64,000 nt of DNA from positions 54,595 through 118,594 of the forward strand of contig NZ_CAHP01000011.1 of assembly GCF_000294655.1 (NCBI RefSeq). Reading direction: 5' to 3'. Source of the stretch: Magnetospirillum molischianum DSM 120. GTDB lineage: Bacteria; Pseudomonadota; Alphaproteobacteria; Rhodospirillales; Magnetospirillaceae. A model generated the notes under the pieces. It saw only the letters and a program-made list of their open reading frames with translations, did no database searches and was not told the DNA's origin. The translations under genes were made by a program, and so were the position numbers. Shown here one piece after another: positions 47,508 to 55,436 of the stretch (within the stretch, counting starts at the first letter, position 1; each line of letters opens with the position of its first letter).

Positions 47508-48539
47508 CTATTGCTGCTGGATAATGACACCGTACCAGCCCAGACCCGCATAGGTTTCGTAACCGGGGGTCCGAGCATAGGCGACAAGGTTGCCGTCAAG
47601 GTCGCTATAATAACCGATGGTTCCAGACGCGGTGCGCAGCGGGAAGACCTCGGTCAGCACGCCGCGCTGGTCCGAAGCGGCGATGACCCGGTGGCGGGAA
47701 TCAAGCAGAAGGCAGCGACTGCGCGCCTTATCTTCGGGCGCAAGGCGAACGCCATCGACCACCGCCTGAGCCTGGCTCTGCCAATCGAAAAAGATACCCA
47801 GCGCACCGATCGGCTTGGCACCGACATCGCCGCCGTCCCTGATGGCGGTCGCATAGGTGGCGACCATCGAGTGGCTGAGTCCGTTTGCCCGCTCGATATC
47901 GACGACAGCAAAATCGGCACCGCTGGCGGTTGCCATCGCCTCGCGAAACCAGGGCTGGCCCGACACGTCGGTACCGATCGCGCCGGGATAGCGGTCGGGA
48001 CGGCCGTTGGCGATCACCTTGCCGGTCGCGTCGGCAACCCACAGATCGAGGTAGACGGTATAGGAATCGAGGATAACTCCTAACCGACGACTGGCCTCGG
48101 CGCACAGATCGTGAGACTGGGGGTCGGCGGCGCAATCGACCACGGCGGCATCGGTCGCCCACCAACGGACATCACACGACCGCTCGTACAGATTACGATC
48201 GATGATCTCGACGGTATTATGGGCCAGATCGGACAGGCGCTCGCCCTGAACCTCGCGGATGCGGGCCGCCATCTCGGTGCCGAACTTAGACAAATGGTCG
48301 AGACGCCCGCGCAAGTCAGTCTGCAACGATCCGGTGAGTTGGGAGATCTCATTCGAAATCGCTTTAACCTCGTCGGCAACAACGGCAAATCCACGCCCCA
48401 GGGTGCCAACTCGGTTGGCTTCGATGGTGGCATTCAGCGCCAGCATCCGGGATCGTCGGGTGATGCCGTTGATCCGACGGATCTTGTCGTCGGCCGCCTG
48501 GGCAACGCCCCCCGTGATTTCTAGCAATTGATCGATCAT
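47508..48539 (-). CDS. Truncated chemoreceptor-like protein with C-terminal Cache-type sensor
   Basis: This 343-residue soluble protein begins with only the tip portion of an MCP signalling domain (residues about 1-75, [20 protein letters not shown] then GRGFAVVADEVKAIS). The long coiled-coil arms of a normal receptor are missing. A helical linker follows, and the C-terminal 210 residues resemble a Cache/PAS-type sensor (VYLDLWVADATGKVIANGRPDRYPG, then DVSGQPWFREA). I chose start 48539 because GGGGGA precedes it and homologous-type proteins begin there. The frame continues to 48659. It lies upstream of paaI on the same strand. Confidence 0.75.
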   Translation of the reverse strand: MIDQLLEITGGVAQAADDKIRRINGITRRSRMLALNATIEANRVGTLGRGFAVVADEVKAISNEISQLTGSLQTDLRGRLDHLSKFGTEMAARIREVQGERLSDLAHNTVEIIDRNLYERSCDVRWWATDAAVVDCAADPQSHDLCAEASRRLGVILDSYTVYLDLWVADATGKVIANGRPDRYPGAIGTDVSGQPWFREAMATASGADFAVVDIERANGLSHSMVATYATAIRDGGDVGAKPIGALGIFFDWQSQAQAVVDGVRLAPEDKARSRCLLLDSRHRVIAASDQRGVLTEVFPLRTASGTIGYYSDLDGNLVAYARTPGYETYAGLGWYGVIIQQQ

Positions 48540-48835
48540 CCGATCCCCCACCTTCTTTAGAACACCCGGAACGCAAAGAAACGTAATGTAGCCGCTCGTG
48601 ATAACGTTTTCCGTATCAGCAAGAAACATGCCGGGCATAAAGGACCGCATTCCCGCCATTTTTCAGACGCCCGCCTGATCATTGTGCACCGGAACCGAGC
48701 GAAGACGCCCAATTCATAGGCATTTTCGAGCCGCTGCGAAAGAGGGAACGGCACACAGAAACGCGGGTTGTTTCCCTTGCAACCCTCCCTGCCCAAAGGT
48801 AGGGTCGAAATACGATCTTTCTGCACGGGGGGCGG

Positions 48836-49981
48836 GTGACGGCGTCGTTAGGCACTGGGTGGGGGGACAAGATCCGCGCGACACTGACCGCCGATCCGGT
48901 CAAGTCCGTGATTAGCCTGTTAACGCCGTTAGGATTGACCGACGCATTGCGTTGCCGTCGTGCCCGACTGATCCTGGGCCGGGTTCGCCTTGTCGCCGCT
49001 GTCTTCGCAGTGCTGACCCTGCTATGGATTCCGCTCGATCTAGCCATCTTCAAAACCACGATGGCGCTGTATCTCGCCGCGCTCCGAGTTCTAGCCTGCA
49101 TCGCCTTCGTTCTCCTCGCCCTATCATTCCGCCGCACCGACAGTCCCCAGGCCGCCACCCTTTCCCTGGTGTGGCTGTTGGCGATTCCGACTCTGTTCTT
49201 CCTGATCAGCCATCCGTTGCTGGCCCAATTCCCCCTCCTCAGCCCAGAGCAGCAGGTGGTCGCGGCCGGCTATGCCTTTCTTCCGTTCGTGATGGTTGCC
49301 GGACTGGCGATGTTCCCGGTTTCCGCAATTGAAGGAATCTTGCTGGGCCTCGCGCCGCTGCTTGCCTATTTCCTGACCGGGCTGATGAGCTATCAGCTTC
49401 TCCCCTTCGCCTCGCATCTGGGGGCGCAGTGGCTGCTGTTGCTGCTGACTGTGGTGGCAACCCTGGCGGGGATGAGTCAGTTGAGCTTCTTCAGCCGTCT
49501 CGTCGATGAGGGCGCGTTCGATCCCGTTACCGGAACCTATAGCCGTCGAATCGGCGAAATCCTGCTGGCGCAAAGCTTCATCACCGCCCAGCGGGTCGAA
49601 GCACCGCTGGCCCTGGCCGTAGTCCAGATCGAGGACCTGGCCGGACTCGCCGAGCAGTACGGCCCCGAAGAGGGTGATACCGTGTTGTCCACCGTCGCCC
49701 TGGCAATGCGGCAGGTGTTACGGCGCGGCGATTTGCTGATCCGCTGGGATGAGTCGGTTTTCCTGGCGATGATGCCCAACTCAGGCGCCCCCGGAGCGGC
49801 GGGCGCAATGGAGCGGATGTGCAGCACGGGCCTGGGGCCGCGTCCCGATGGACGACCGCTGGAGGTCACCGCCGGAACAGCCGAGCGGCGAGCCGATCAG
49901 GCGGAAAGTTGGGAAGATCTGGTTGCCCGCGCCGAAGGGCGACGGGCAGGGGACGGACACGCCGTCCCCGCCGTATCCTGA
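48836..49981 (+). CDS. Membrane protein with degenerate GGDEF domain
   Basis: This 381-residue protein has six hydrophobic segments in residues 45-215 and then a short GGDEF-like domain (about 225-350, starting FDPVTGTYSRRIGEILL). The signature loop reads RWDESVF in place of GGDEFxF, so both glycines are lost and catalysis is unlikely. It may be a membrane sensor with a non-cyclase output. The GTG start follows a GGGGGGCGG run. It is divergent from the truncated chemoreceptor gene and convergent with gapR. Confidence 0.7.
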   Translation: MTASLGTGWGDKIRATLTADPVKSVISLLTPLGLTDALRCRRARLILGRVRLVAAVFAVLTLLWIPLDLAIFKTTMALYLAALRVLACIAFVLLALSFRRTDSPQAATLSLVWLLAIPTLFFLISHPLLAQFPLLSPEQQVVAAGYAFLPFVMVAGLAMFPVSAIEGILLGLAPLLAYFLTGLMSYQLLPFASHLGAQWLLLLLTVVATLAGMSQLSFFSRLVDEGAFDPVTGTYSRRIGEILLAQSFITAQRVEAPLALAVVQIEDLAGLAEQYGPEEGDTVLSTVALAMRQVLRRGDLLIRWDESVFLAMMPNSGAPGAAGAMERMCSTGLGPRPDGRPLEVTAGTAERRADQAESWEDLVARAEGRRAGDGHAVPAVS

Positions 49982-49994
49982 TCCTGGGATCAGG
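49977..49994. terminator. Small hairpin spanning the stops of convergent GGDEF-like and gapR genes
   Basis: CCTGATC/GATCAGG with a 4-base loop covers both stop regions in an 8-base intergenic gap. It is a possible shared terminator and a weak one. Confidence 0.35.
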
Positions 49995-50253
49995 CCTCGC
50001 CCAAGGCAGCGAGATAGAGAGCAAGAATCTGCTCTTCTTCTTCGCGCTCCTGGCGGTCTTTCTTGCGCAAAGAAATGATTTTACGCAGAATCTTGATGTC
50101 AAAGCCCTGCGACTTCGCCTGGCCGTAGACGTCTTTTATGTCGTCGGACAGCCCCTTCTTTTCATCCTCCAACCGTTCGATTCGGTCGACGAACTGGCGA
50201 AGGGCGTCGGCGGCAATACCGCCGATTTCGTTACTGCTGTTATCTTCGCTCAT
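49990..50253 (-). CDS. gapR: GapR (DUF2312) nucleoid-associated protein
   Basis: This 87-residue DUF2312 protein matches GapR, the overtwisted-DNA-binding protein of Caulobacter. It has the core [40 protein letters not shown] and the basic [19 protein letters not shown], ending in [12 protein letters not shown] 50253 is preceded by a good promoter about 35 bases upstream. Larger start choices to 50316 would include the promoter and are rejected. GapR is essentially confined to alphaproteobacteria. Confidence 0.92.
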   Translation of the reverse strand: MSEDNSSNEIGGIAADALRQFVDRIERLEDEKKGLSDDIKDVYGQAKSQGFDIKILRKIISLRKKDRQEREEEEQILALYLAALGEA

Positions 50254-50287
50254 GAAGCGCGGTCCTAGAGATGAAAGCAAGTTGCCG

Positions 50288-50316
50288 ACCATAGCTAAGC
50301 CTTGGCCCCGGTTCAA
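50288..50316 (-). promoter_or_regulatory. Sigma-70-type promoter of gapR
   Basis: On the minus strand TTGAAC (50316-50311), 17 bases and TATGGT (50293-50288) give a well-spaced -35/-10 pair. The predicted start near 50281 leaves a leader of about 28 bases before the gapR ATG. Confidence 0.55.
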
Positions 50317-50500
50317 GCCGGTCGCATCCCCATCCGACCGTCACGAAATGATGACTCCAGGTAAATTTTGCCGGGTCATTCCTACCGCACCCCAGCCCAT
50401 CCAGGCCGATCCCGGCGGAAAACCGGATTCGGCACTTGGCATGACGGTTGCTGATCTCAATCGGTCGTAAGATCCGCAGACTGTGTAAGGACACCGAGGC

Positions 50501-50761
50501 ATGAGCTTAGACATCGCTCCCGACTGGCTTGAATTGGCGATTGGTGGATATTGCCCTTCCATACCGCAAAGCCAGCGGAGTGCTGCCCAGGCGTTCCCGC
50601 CCCCCTCCTGTCCTGATCGCGACATGCTTATGGCCCTGGTGCGAGAATTATGCACCGAGGGGACGCTATCGCTGGATCAGATGAACATGATGTTCGATTC
50701 CGCTGAACTGGCGGATATTACAGCGTCGGTCGCGGGACCGAATTTATCCGGCCCCGCCTAA
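50501..50761 (+). CDS. Small hypothetical protein, 86 residues
   Basis: This protein of unknown function has an acidic C-terminal helix-like region (ALVRELCTEGTLSLDQMNMM) and no transmembrane segment or signal peptide. A GAGG-like site lies five bases before ATG 50501. It is isolated between divergent gapR (247-bp gap) and the convergent ABC exporter genes, and its stop is five bases from the permease stop. Moderate confidence that it is coding. Confidence 0.45.
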   Translation: MSLDIAPDWLELAIGGYCPSIPQSQRSAAQAFPPPSCPDRDMLMALVRELCTEGTLSLDQMNMMFDSAELADITASVAGPNLSGPA

Positions 50762-50766
50762 AGCTC

Positions 50767-51564
50767 TCAAGCCCCCTTCGGCGACAGCCCGGCCTCGCGA
50801 CGATTGACCCGGATCATCGACAGAACCAACCCACCCACGGCCCAAACGACCGAAATCGCCAGCGCCAACAGATAATGGGAATCCGACAGCAAAGCGCTCG
50901 GCTCGGCATAGAAAGGCGCGCGGATGATTTCCAGAGCGTGGCTGACGGGATTGATCATCATCACCGCCTTCATCGCCACCGGTACATTGTCGAGCGGGAA
51001 CAGCGCTCCTGACAGCATCCACAGCGGCATCAGGAACACCATCATCACGGCGTGAAAAGCGGCGGTGGAACGCATCCCCCACGCCAGCAGGAAGCCCAGC
51101 GTCGAGAAGCCAACTCCCGCCAGCACGAACCCGCCAACCACCATCACCAGACCGCCGAACCCCAGCGTCAGCCCCAACACCGGCGCGGCGGCAAGAAAGA
51201 TCATCGTCTGGATCAACGCGATCGAAGTTGCCCCGATGACCTTACCCAACACGATTGCCAACCGCGACACCGGCGCGACCAGAACGCCTTGGAGGAAACC
51301 GGCATCACGGTCCTCGATGATGGTGATCGTCGAGAACACCGCCGAGAACAGCATCAGCATCAGCATTACGCCGGGATAGAAATATTCGAGATACGTGACG
51401 TTCTCCATCCCCGGAATCCGGAACGAGCCGGCAAAGCCAAAGCCCAGGAACAGCCAGAACAGCAGCGGCTGGGCGATGGTTCCGACAACCCGTTGCGGCT
51501 GGCGGAAAAAGCGCACCATCTCGCGGCGGGCCAACGACAAGGAAACGCGGGCGAGCGAACTCAT
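50767..51564 (-). CDS. ABC-2 type exporter permease
   Basis: This 265-residue membrane protein has six hydrophobic segments and ABC-2 family features, including REMVRFFRQPQRVVGTIAQP and the late MMVFLMPLWMLSGALFPLDNVP motif. It pairs with the ATPase gene 12 bases upstream on the same strand. The layout is like DrrA/DrrB or NodI/NodJ efflux systems. The cargo is unknown. Confidence 0.88.
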   Translation of the reverse strand: MSSLARVSLSLARREMVRFFRQPQRVVGTIAQPLLFWLFLGFGFAGSFRIPGMENVTYLEYFYPGVMLMLMLFSAVFSTITIIEDRDAGFLQGVLVAPVSRLAIVLGKVIGATSIALIQTMIFLAAAPVLGLTLGFGGLVMVVGGFVLAGVGFSTLGFLLAWGMRSTAAFHAVMMVFLMPLWMLSGALFPLDNVPVAMKAVMMINPVSHALEIIRAPFYAEPSALLSDSHYLLALAISVVWAVGGLVLSMIRVNRREAGLSPKGA

Positions 51565-51576
51565 TCAGGTAACCTC

Positions 51577-52521
51577 TTATTCCTGGCCGGATGCGGCGCC
51601 GCCAGTGACGCGGACGAACACATCGTCCAGCCCTGGCTGCTTGATCGAAATCGACCGGATATCAGGCCGATAGCGGTGGAGGATCTTTTCCAACAACGGC
51701 AAACTGTCACCATTCTCGGTCTCGGCCAGACGAACTTCGTCACCGACCACGGAAACCGTCAGCCCCAGTTCGGATTCCAACCGCCCCGCCAACGAAGCGG
51801 CCTCGCGTGATTGGATCACCACCATCTCGGTTCCGATCATCGCCCGCAGTGCCTGGGGCGTGTCATAGGCCATCAACTTGCCTTCGCGCATGATCGCGAC
51901 GCGATCGACATCCTCGGCCTCGGAAAAGACGTGGCTGGTCATCAGAATGGTCAGACCGCGCTCGTGGTGGAGCCGTTGCAGCGCCTCAAGAAAATTACGC
52001 CGCGACACCGGGTCGAGACCGGTCGTCGGCTCATCCAGCAGCAACACGCGGGGATTGGTCATCAGCACTTTGGCCAACTCGACCTGACGAGCCAGCCCCC
52101 CGGACAAGGTTTCGACCCGATTGTCCAGCCGCCCCCCCAGATCGGTCCAGGCCAGCGCCAGATCGCGGCGGGCAAGATAATCAGCGGCGGGAATGTCGTA
52201 CAGATCGGCCTGGATCGCCAGATTCTCGGCTACGGTCAATTGCTTATCGACCGCCGGACTTTGGAACACCACCCCCAGAACCCCACGCACCCGCGCTGGC
52301 TCGGTAAGAAGGTCGAATCCGGCGATACTGACTTGGCCGGTGCTGGGCCGGGCAAGTCCACAAAGAATACGGAACAGCGTTGACTTCCCGCTTCCGTTCG
52401 GCCCCGACAGGATCGCGAATTCCCCCTCGCGAACATCCAGCGACAGATCCGAAACCGCGACGTGCGGGGCGACCTTGCGGCTACCGGGATAGATATGAGT
52501 CAGGTTCCTGATACGGATCAT
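51577..52521 (-). CDS. ABC exporter ATP-binding protein
   Basis: This 314-residue ATPase of the DrrA/NodI type has Walker A GPNGSGKSTLF, the signature LSGGLARQVELAKVL, Walker B VLLLDEPTTGLDP and the switch region MTSHVFSEAEDVDRV. The C-terminal extension of about 80 residues is typical of drug- or polysaccharide-export ATPases. It is followed by its permease gene. Confidence 0.92.
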   Translation of the reverse strand: MIRIRNLTHIYPGSRKVAPHVAVSDLSLDVREGEFAILSGPNGSGKSTLFRILCGLARPSTGQVSIAGFDLLTEPARVRGVLGVVFQSPAVDKQLTVAENLAIQADLYDIPAADYLARRDLALAWTDLGGRLDNRVETLSGGLARQVELAKVLMTNPRVLLLDEPTTGLDPVSRRNFLEALQRLHHERGLTILMTSHVFSEAEDVDRVAIMREGKLMAYDTPQALRAMIGTEMVVIQSREAASLAGRLESELGLTVSVVGDEVRLAETENGDSLPLLEKILHRYRPDIRSISIKQPGLDDVFVRVTGGAASGQE

Positions 52522-52654
52522 CGGTCAACCGGCTCCCTTCCCGATGGAAAGCGCGCACTCTTCCACAGGGCAGAGAATCGGTAAAGCCCGCATTCAGGTC
52601 CACGCGAAACTGCCCCGTTACTACGATGGGCGACGATCGCAAACTTAATCGAAA

Positions 52655-52686
52655 AACAAAAAAGACCGCCATCTTTCGATGCGGCC
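52655..52686 (-). terminator. Intrinsic terminator of the tRNA-Thr transcript
   Basis: On the minus strand an imperfect stem GGCCGCATC...GATGGCGGTC around a GAAA loop is followed by TTTTTTG. It lies 36 bases beyond the 3' end of the tRNA. Confidence 0.75.
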
Positions 52687-52721
52687 TGCAACAATACTTT
52701 AAACTATCATGAAGAAAATGG

Positions 52722-52794
52722 TGCTGCCGAATGGAATCGAACCATCGACCTTACCCTTACCAAGGGTACGCTCTACCGACTGAGCTACGGCAGC
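52722..52794 (-). tRNA. tRNA-Thr (anticodon GGT)
   Basis: The 73-nt minus-strand sequence folds as a complete cloverleaf: acceptor GCTGCCG/CGGCAGC with discriminator A, D stem GCTC/GAGC, anticodon stem TACCC/GGGTA with loop TTGGTAA (anticodon GGT) and T arm with TTCGATT. CCA is not encoded. It reads ACC and, by wobble, ACU. Confidence 0.97.
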
Positions 52795-52850
52795 AAACTC
52801 ACTTTCTCTCTCGCCAGAAGCCGGTAGAACCGGTCAGCGGCGAGGCGCGC

Positions 52851-52879
52851 TTTATGCCACAGGGTTGCCCCCCACGCAA
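52851..52879 (-). promoter_or_regulatory. Possible promoter of tRNA-Thr
   Basis: Minus-strand TTGCGT (52879-52874), 17 bases and CATAAA (52856-52851) lie about 57 bases upstream of the tRNA, with an AT-rich stretch further upstream. Spacing is ideal but the hexamers are only moderate matches. Confidence 0.35.
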
Positions 52880-53027
52880 GCCCCTTCTCGACAAAATTTT
52901 CACTAATTTTACGAGGAGAGACTCCCACCCCATCCTTCAGTTCATCACCACCGCAAAATAGTCTATGGTTGGGCAGCCTATCGCGATGAGCCCAACGGGG
53001 GCGGACGAACGATGGGCGGAGCGCACT

Positions 53028-53315
53028 ATGGCCGATACCGACAACGCGATCAACGCAGCCCTGGGCTTAACCGACAACCGCGAGGCGGTCTACGACGTCA
53101 CCGTCGAGCTGTCAGCAGTGCTTGGAACCGCAACGCTACCGATCGCCCAATTGCTGAAGCTTGGCCGCGGTGCCGTCGTTGAACTGGATCGCAAAGTCAA
53201 CGATCCGGTCGATCTTTACGTCAACCGCAAGCGGATCTGCCGCGCCGAAGTGGTGGTGGTGGAAGATCATCTCGCCGTCACCATCACCGAAGTCCTGAAA
53301 CGTGCCGCCGACTGA
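53028..53315 (+). CDS. fliN: Flagellar motor switch protein FliN
   Basis: This 95-residue protein consists of a short N-terminal leader and a SpoA/FliN domain (VYDVTVELSAVLGTATLPIAQLLKLGRGAVVELDRK, given here as the domain at residues 20-92; key core LPIAQLLKLGRG). FliN forms the C-ring base with FliM and FliG. I chose ATG 53028 (GGAG seven bases upstream) over an open extension to 52965. No other flagellar gene is nearby, and the gene overlaps cbiD by 14 bases. Confidence 0.85.
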   Translation: MADTDNAINAALGLTDNREAVYDVTVELSAVLGTATLPIAQLLKLGRGAVVELDRKVNDPVDLYVNRKRICRAEVVVVEDHLAVTITEVLKRAAD

Positions 53316-54387
53316 TCTGCCGGATTCGGACAAGCCGCTCCGTTCGGGCTGGACGACCGGAGCCTGTGCCACGGCCGCGACCCGCTCGGCCCTTGGCGCG
53401 CTGGCGGGCCAGGGGTTCGACAATCCGGTGGCGATCACCCTGCCCCGAGGTGAGACCCCGTCTTTTTCGCTGGCCTTTTCCGAGTCTGGTCCCGATTGGG
53501 CGCGGGCCGGAGTGGTCAAAGACGCCGGAGACGATCCCGACGTTACCCATGGTGCCACTATTGTTGCCACCTTGCGCCGTGGCGAACCCGGTCGCGGCAT
53601 TGTCTTTCATGCCGGAGACGGTGTTGGCACCGTCACCAAGCCGGGACTCCCGCTCGCGGTCGGCGAAGCCGCGATCAACCCGGTGCCACGCCGACTGATG
53701 AGCGCCGTCGCAGCAGCAGCCGGAATCTCCGACCTCGATATCGAGATTTCGGTGCCGGAGGGCGAACGGATCGCCGCCCGCACTTGGAACCCACGCCTTG
53801 GAATTCTGGGCGGGATCTCGATTCTGGGAACCACCGGAATCGTGGTGCCCTATTCCTGTTCAGCTTGGATTCACTCCATCCAGCGCGGTATCGACGTAGC
53901 GCGGGCCGGAGGAATCGGCCATGTCGCCGGGTGTGTCGGCAACACCTCGGAAAAAGCGGTACGGCTGCATTACGGCCTGTCTGACGAGGCGATCATCGAC
54001 ATGGGCGATTTCGCGGGTGGGATGCTGACCTATCTGCGCCGCCATCCGATTGCCCGCGTCACAATCGCTGGCGGATTCGCCAAGATAACCAAGCTGGCCG
54101 CCGGTCATCTCGATCTGCATTCAAAGCGCAGTCAGGTCGATCCGGCTCGATTGGCGGCCGAACTGGCCCGGCTTGGGGCCAGTTCGGCGCTGACGGCACG
54201 CGCCGCCGCCGCCAATACGGCGCTGGAAATTCTCGATCTGGCGCGGGAAGCCGGTCTGCCGCTTGGCAACGCCATCGCCCGCGAGGCCGAAGCGGTGGCT
54301 CGCACCGCCTTATCGACACCAGAAATCGACCTCGACGTTCTGGTGTTCGACCGCCAGGGCGGCTTGGTCGGTAACAGCCGGACCTAA
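53302..54387 (+). CDS. cbiD: Cobalt-precorrin-5B (C1)-methyltransferase CbiD
   Basis: CbiD methylates C-1 in the anaerobic cobalamin pathway. The 361-residue protein shows the family start RSGWTTGACATAATRSAL, GDGVGTVTKPGLPLAVGEAAINP and the conserved LGILGGISILGTTGIVVPYS. The later stretches CVGNTSEKAVR, DMGDFAGGMLTYLRRH and GGFAKITKLAAGH are also present. The GTG start overlaps fliN by 14 bases. No cobalamin riboswitch or other cob/cbi gene is in the window. The anaerobic-type enzyme suggests a low-oxygen lifestyle. Confidence 0.95.
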   Translation: MPPTDLPDSDKPLRSGWTTGACATAATRSALGALAGQGFDNPVAITLPRGETPSFSLAFSESGPDWARAGVVKDAGDDPDVTHGATIVATLRRGEPGRGIVFHAGDGVGTVTKPGLPLAVGEAAINPVPRRLMSAVAAAAGISDLDIEISVPEGERIAARTWNPRLGILGGISILGTTGIVVPYSCSAWIHSIQRGIDVARAGGIGHVAGCVGNTSEKAVRLHYGLSDEAIIDMGDFAGGMLTYLRRHPIARVTIAGGFAKITKLAAGHLDLHSKRSQVDPARLAAELARLGASSALTARAAAANTALEILDLAREAGLPLGNAIAREAEAVARTALSTPEIDLDVLVFDRQGGLVGNSRT

Positions 54388-54496
54388 ATACTTTCCGTTC
54401 CGGCATATTGCCCGAACCGAAGCACAGTGCCATCATCCGCCCCGATTGACAAAATGGGCCGATGCGGCCTTTGAGCGGATGGAGCCGCCGAATCCC

Positions 54497-54871
54497 ATGA
54501 CCTCTATCAGCCACGGATCGGCCTTCGAAAGTAAGGTCGGGAACCTGCTGGCGCTCACCTCAAGCCTAACGATAACTCAAATCATCGTGCTGCAACGAAT
54601 GATTATGGCCACCGCCTCGGCCTGGGCGACCCCGCGTGAGCTGAAGGTGATCTTCAACGCGATCCTGGATCGTGCGGTATCGAGACTCGGGCAAAACGAT
54701 CTGGCCGCCGCCGCCGCGCGTCAGTTCAACACGCTGCTCGCTCCCGGCTCCAATGAAGAGCTAAAAGCCGAGCGCTCGCAATTGTTCGATGTGGCGCAAA
54801 AATACCTCACCCGAGGCACGCCACGCCAAGTCTCTGTCAAGGCCGCCCAGCCGATGAAGCACCGGGAGTGA
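54497..54871 (+). CDS. Small hypothetical protein
   Basis: This protein of about 124 residues is of unknown function. It is mostly helical (AFESKVGNLLALTSSLTITQ and AVSRLGQNDLAAAAARQFN) with a basic C-terminus. ATG 54479 is an alternative start; GGAG lies upstream of 54497. Its 3' end overlaps the convergent secreted-protein gene by 35 bases. Possibly real, but the evidence is only reading frame and composition. Confidence 0.45.
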   Translation: MTSISHGSAFESKVGNLLALTSSLTITQIIVLQRMIMATASAWATPRELKVIFNAILDRAVSRLGQNDLAAAAARQFNTLLAPGSNEELKAERSQLFDVAQKYLTRGTPRQVSVKAAQPMKHRE

Positions 54872-55322
54872 CGGGACGGCAGATCGCCTTCGTCACCCCG
54901 GAAATCCGGCACTCCGTCACGGTTTCCCACACCCGTAAAATCAGCCAGGTCGAGTTCTCTCGATAATCGAGAATTAGATTTTGGAACGCGCTGCCGCGAT
55001 AGACAGGTGACCTGGTAATATCGCGGAAGACCAGCAACGGGCAGGCTCGCACCCGGTCACAGATCGCCACCGATTCCAAACTGATCAGCAAGGTACGGCC
55101 CGACCGCGCTACCCGCACCGTCACCGGCCGCCCGGCACCTTCGGCCTGACTAAACAGTTCGGGAGCCCATTTCCGCGCCGCCTCAAGCTCGGCGGTGGTG
55201 GGCGGAAAGGCCGTCTCGACAAAGATGCGGCTGCCGACCTTCTCCTCCGCGCTGACAGGGCCGGATATGGCGATGACCATCAGGGCAAAACTGAGCAGAG
55301 CAAAACGAAACGTCGTTATCAT
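54837..55322 (-). CDS. Secreted hypothetical protein
   Basis: This 161-residue protein has a clear signal peptide (residues 1-25, ending GPVSA) and a mature domain with four cysteines (CDRVRAC, then CRISG and CRP). The mature part starts EEKVGSRIFVETAFPPTTAELE. It is probably periplasmic with two disulfides. I do not recognise a family. It is divergent from pyk across 114 bp. Confidence 0.65.
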   Translation of the reverse strand: MITTFRFALLSFALMVIAISGPVSAEEKVGSRIFVETAFPPTTAELEAARKWAPELFSQAEGAGRPVTVRVARSGRTLLISLESVAICDRVRACPLLVFRDITRSPVYRGSAFQNLILDYRENSTWLILRVWETVTECRISGVTKAICRPVTPGASSAGRP

Positions 55323-55436
55323 TTTCCAGGCCGATGTCCCTAATTCGACGCATTTATTTAACCGGGTTGGGATATCCTACCCCACAGGCCTTTGCTACGG
55401 TGGGCCGAAAATCGATTTGAAGAATAGGGACTCTCG

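Noticed and set aside
52795-53301. Cobalamin riboswitch ahead of cbiD
   Set aside because: cbiD starts inside fliN, and I found no B12-box-like or stem-rich leader in the region.
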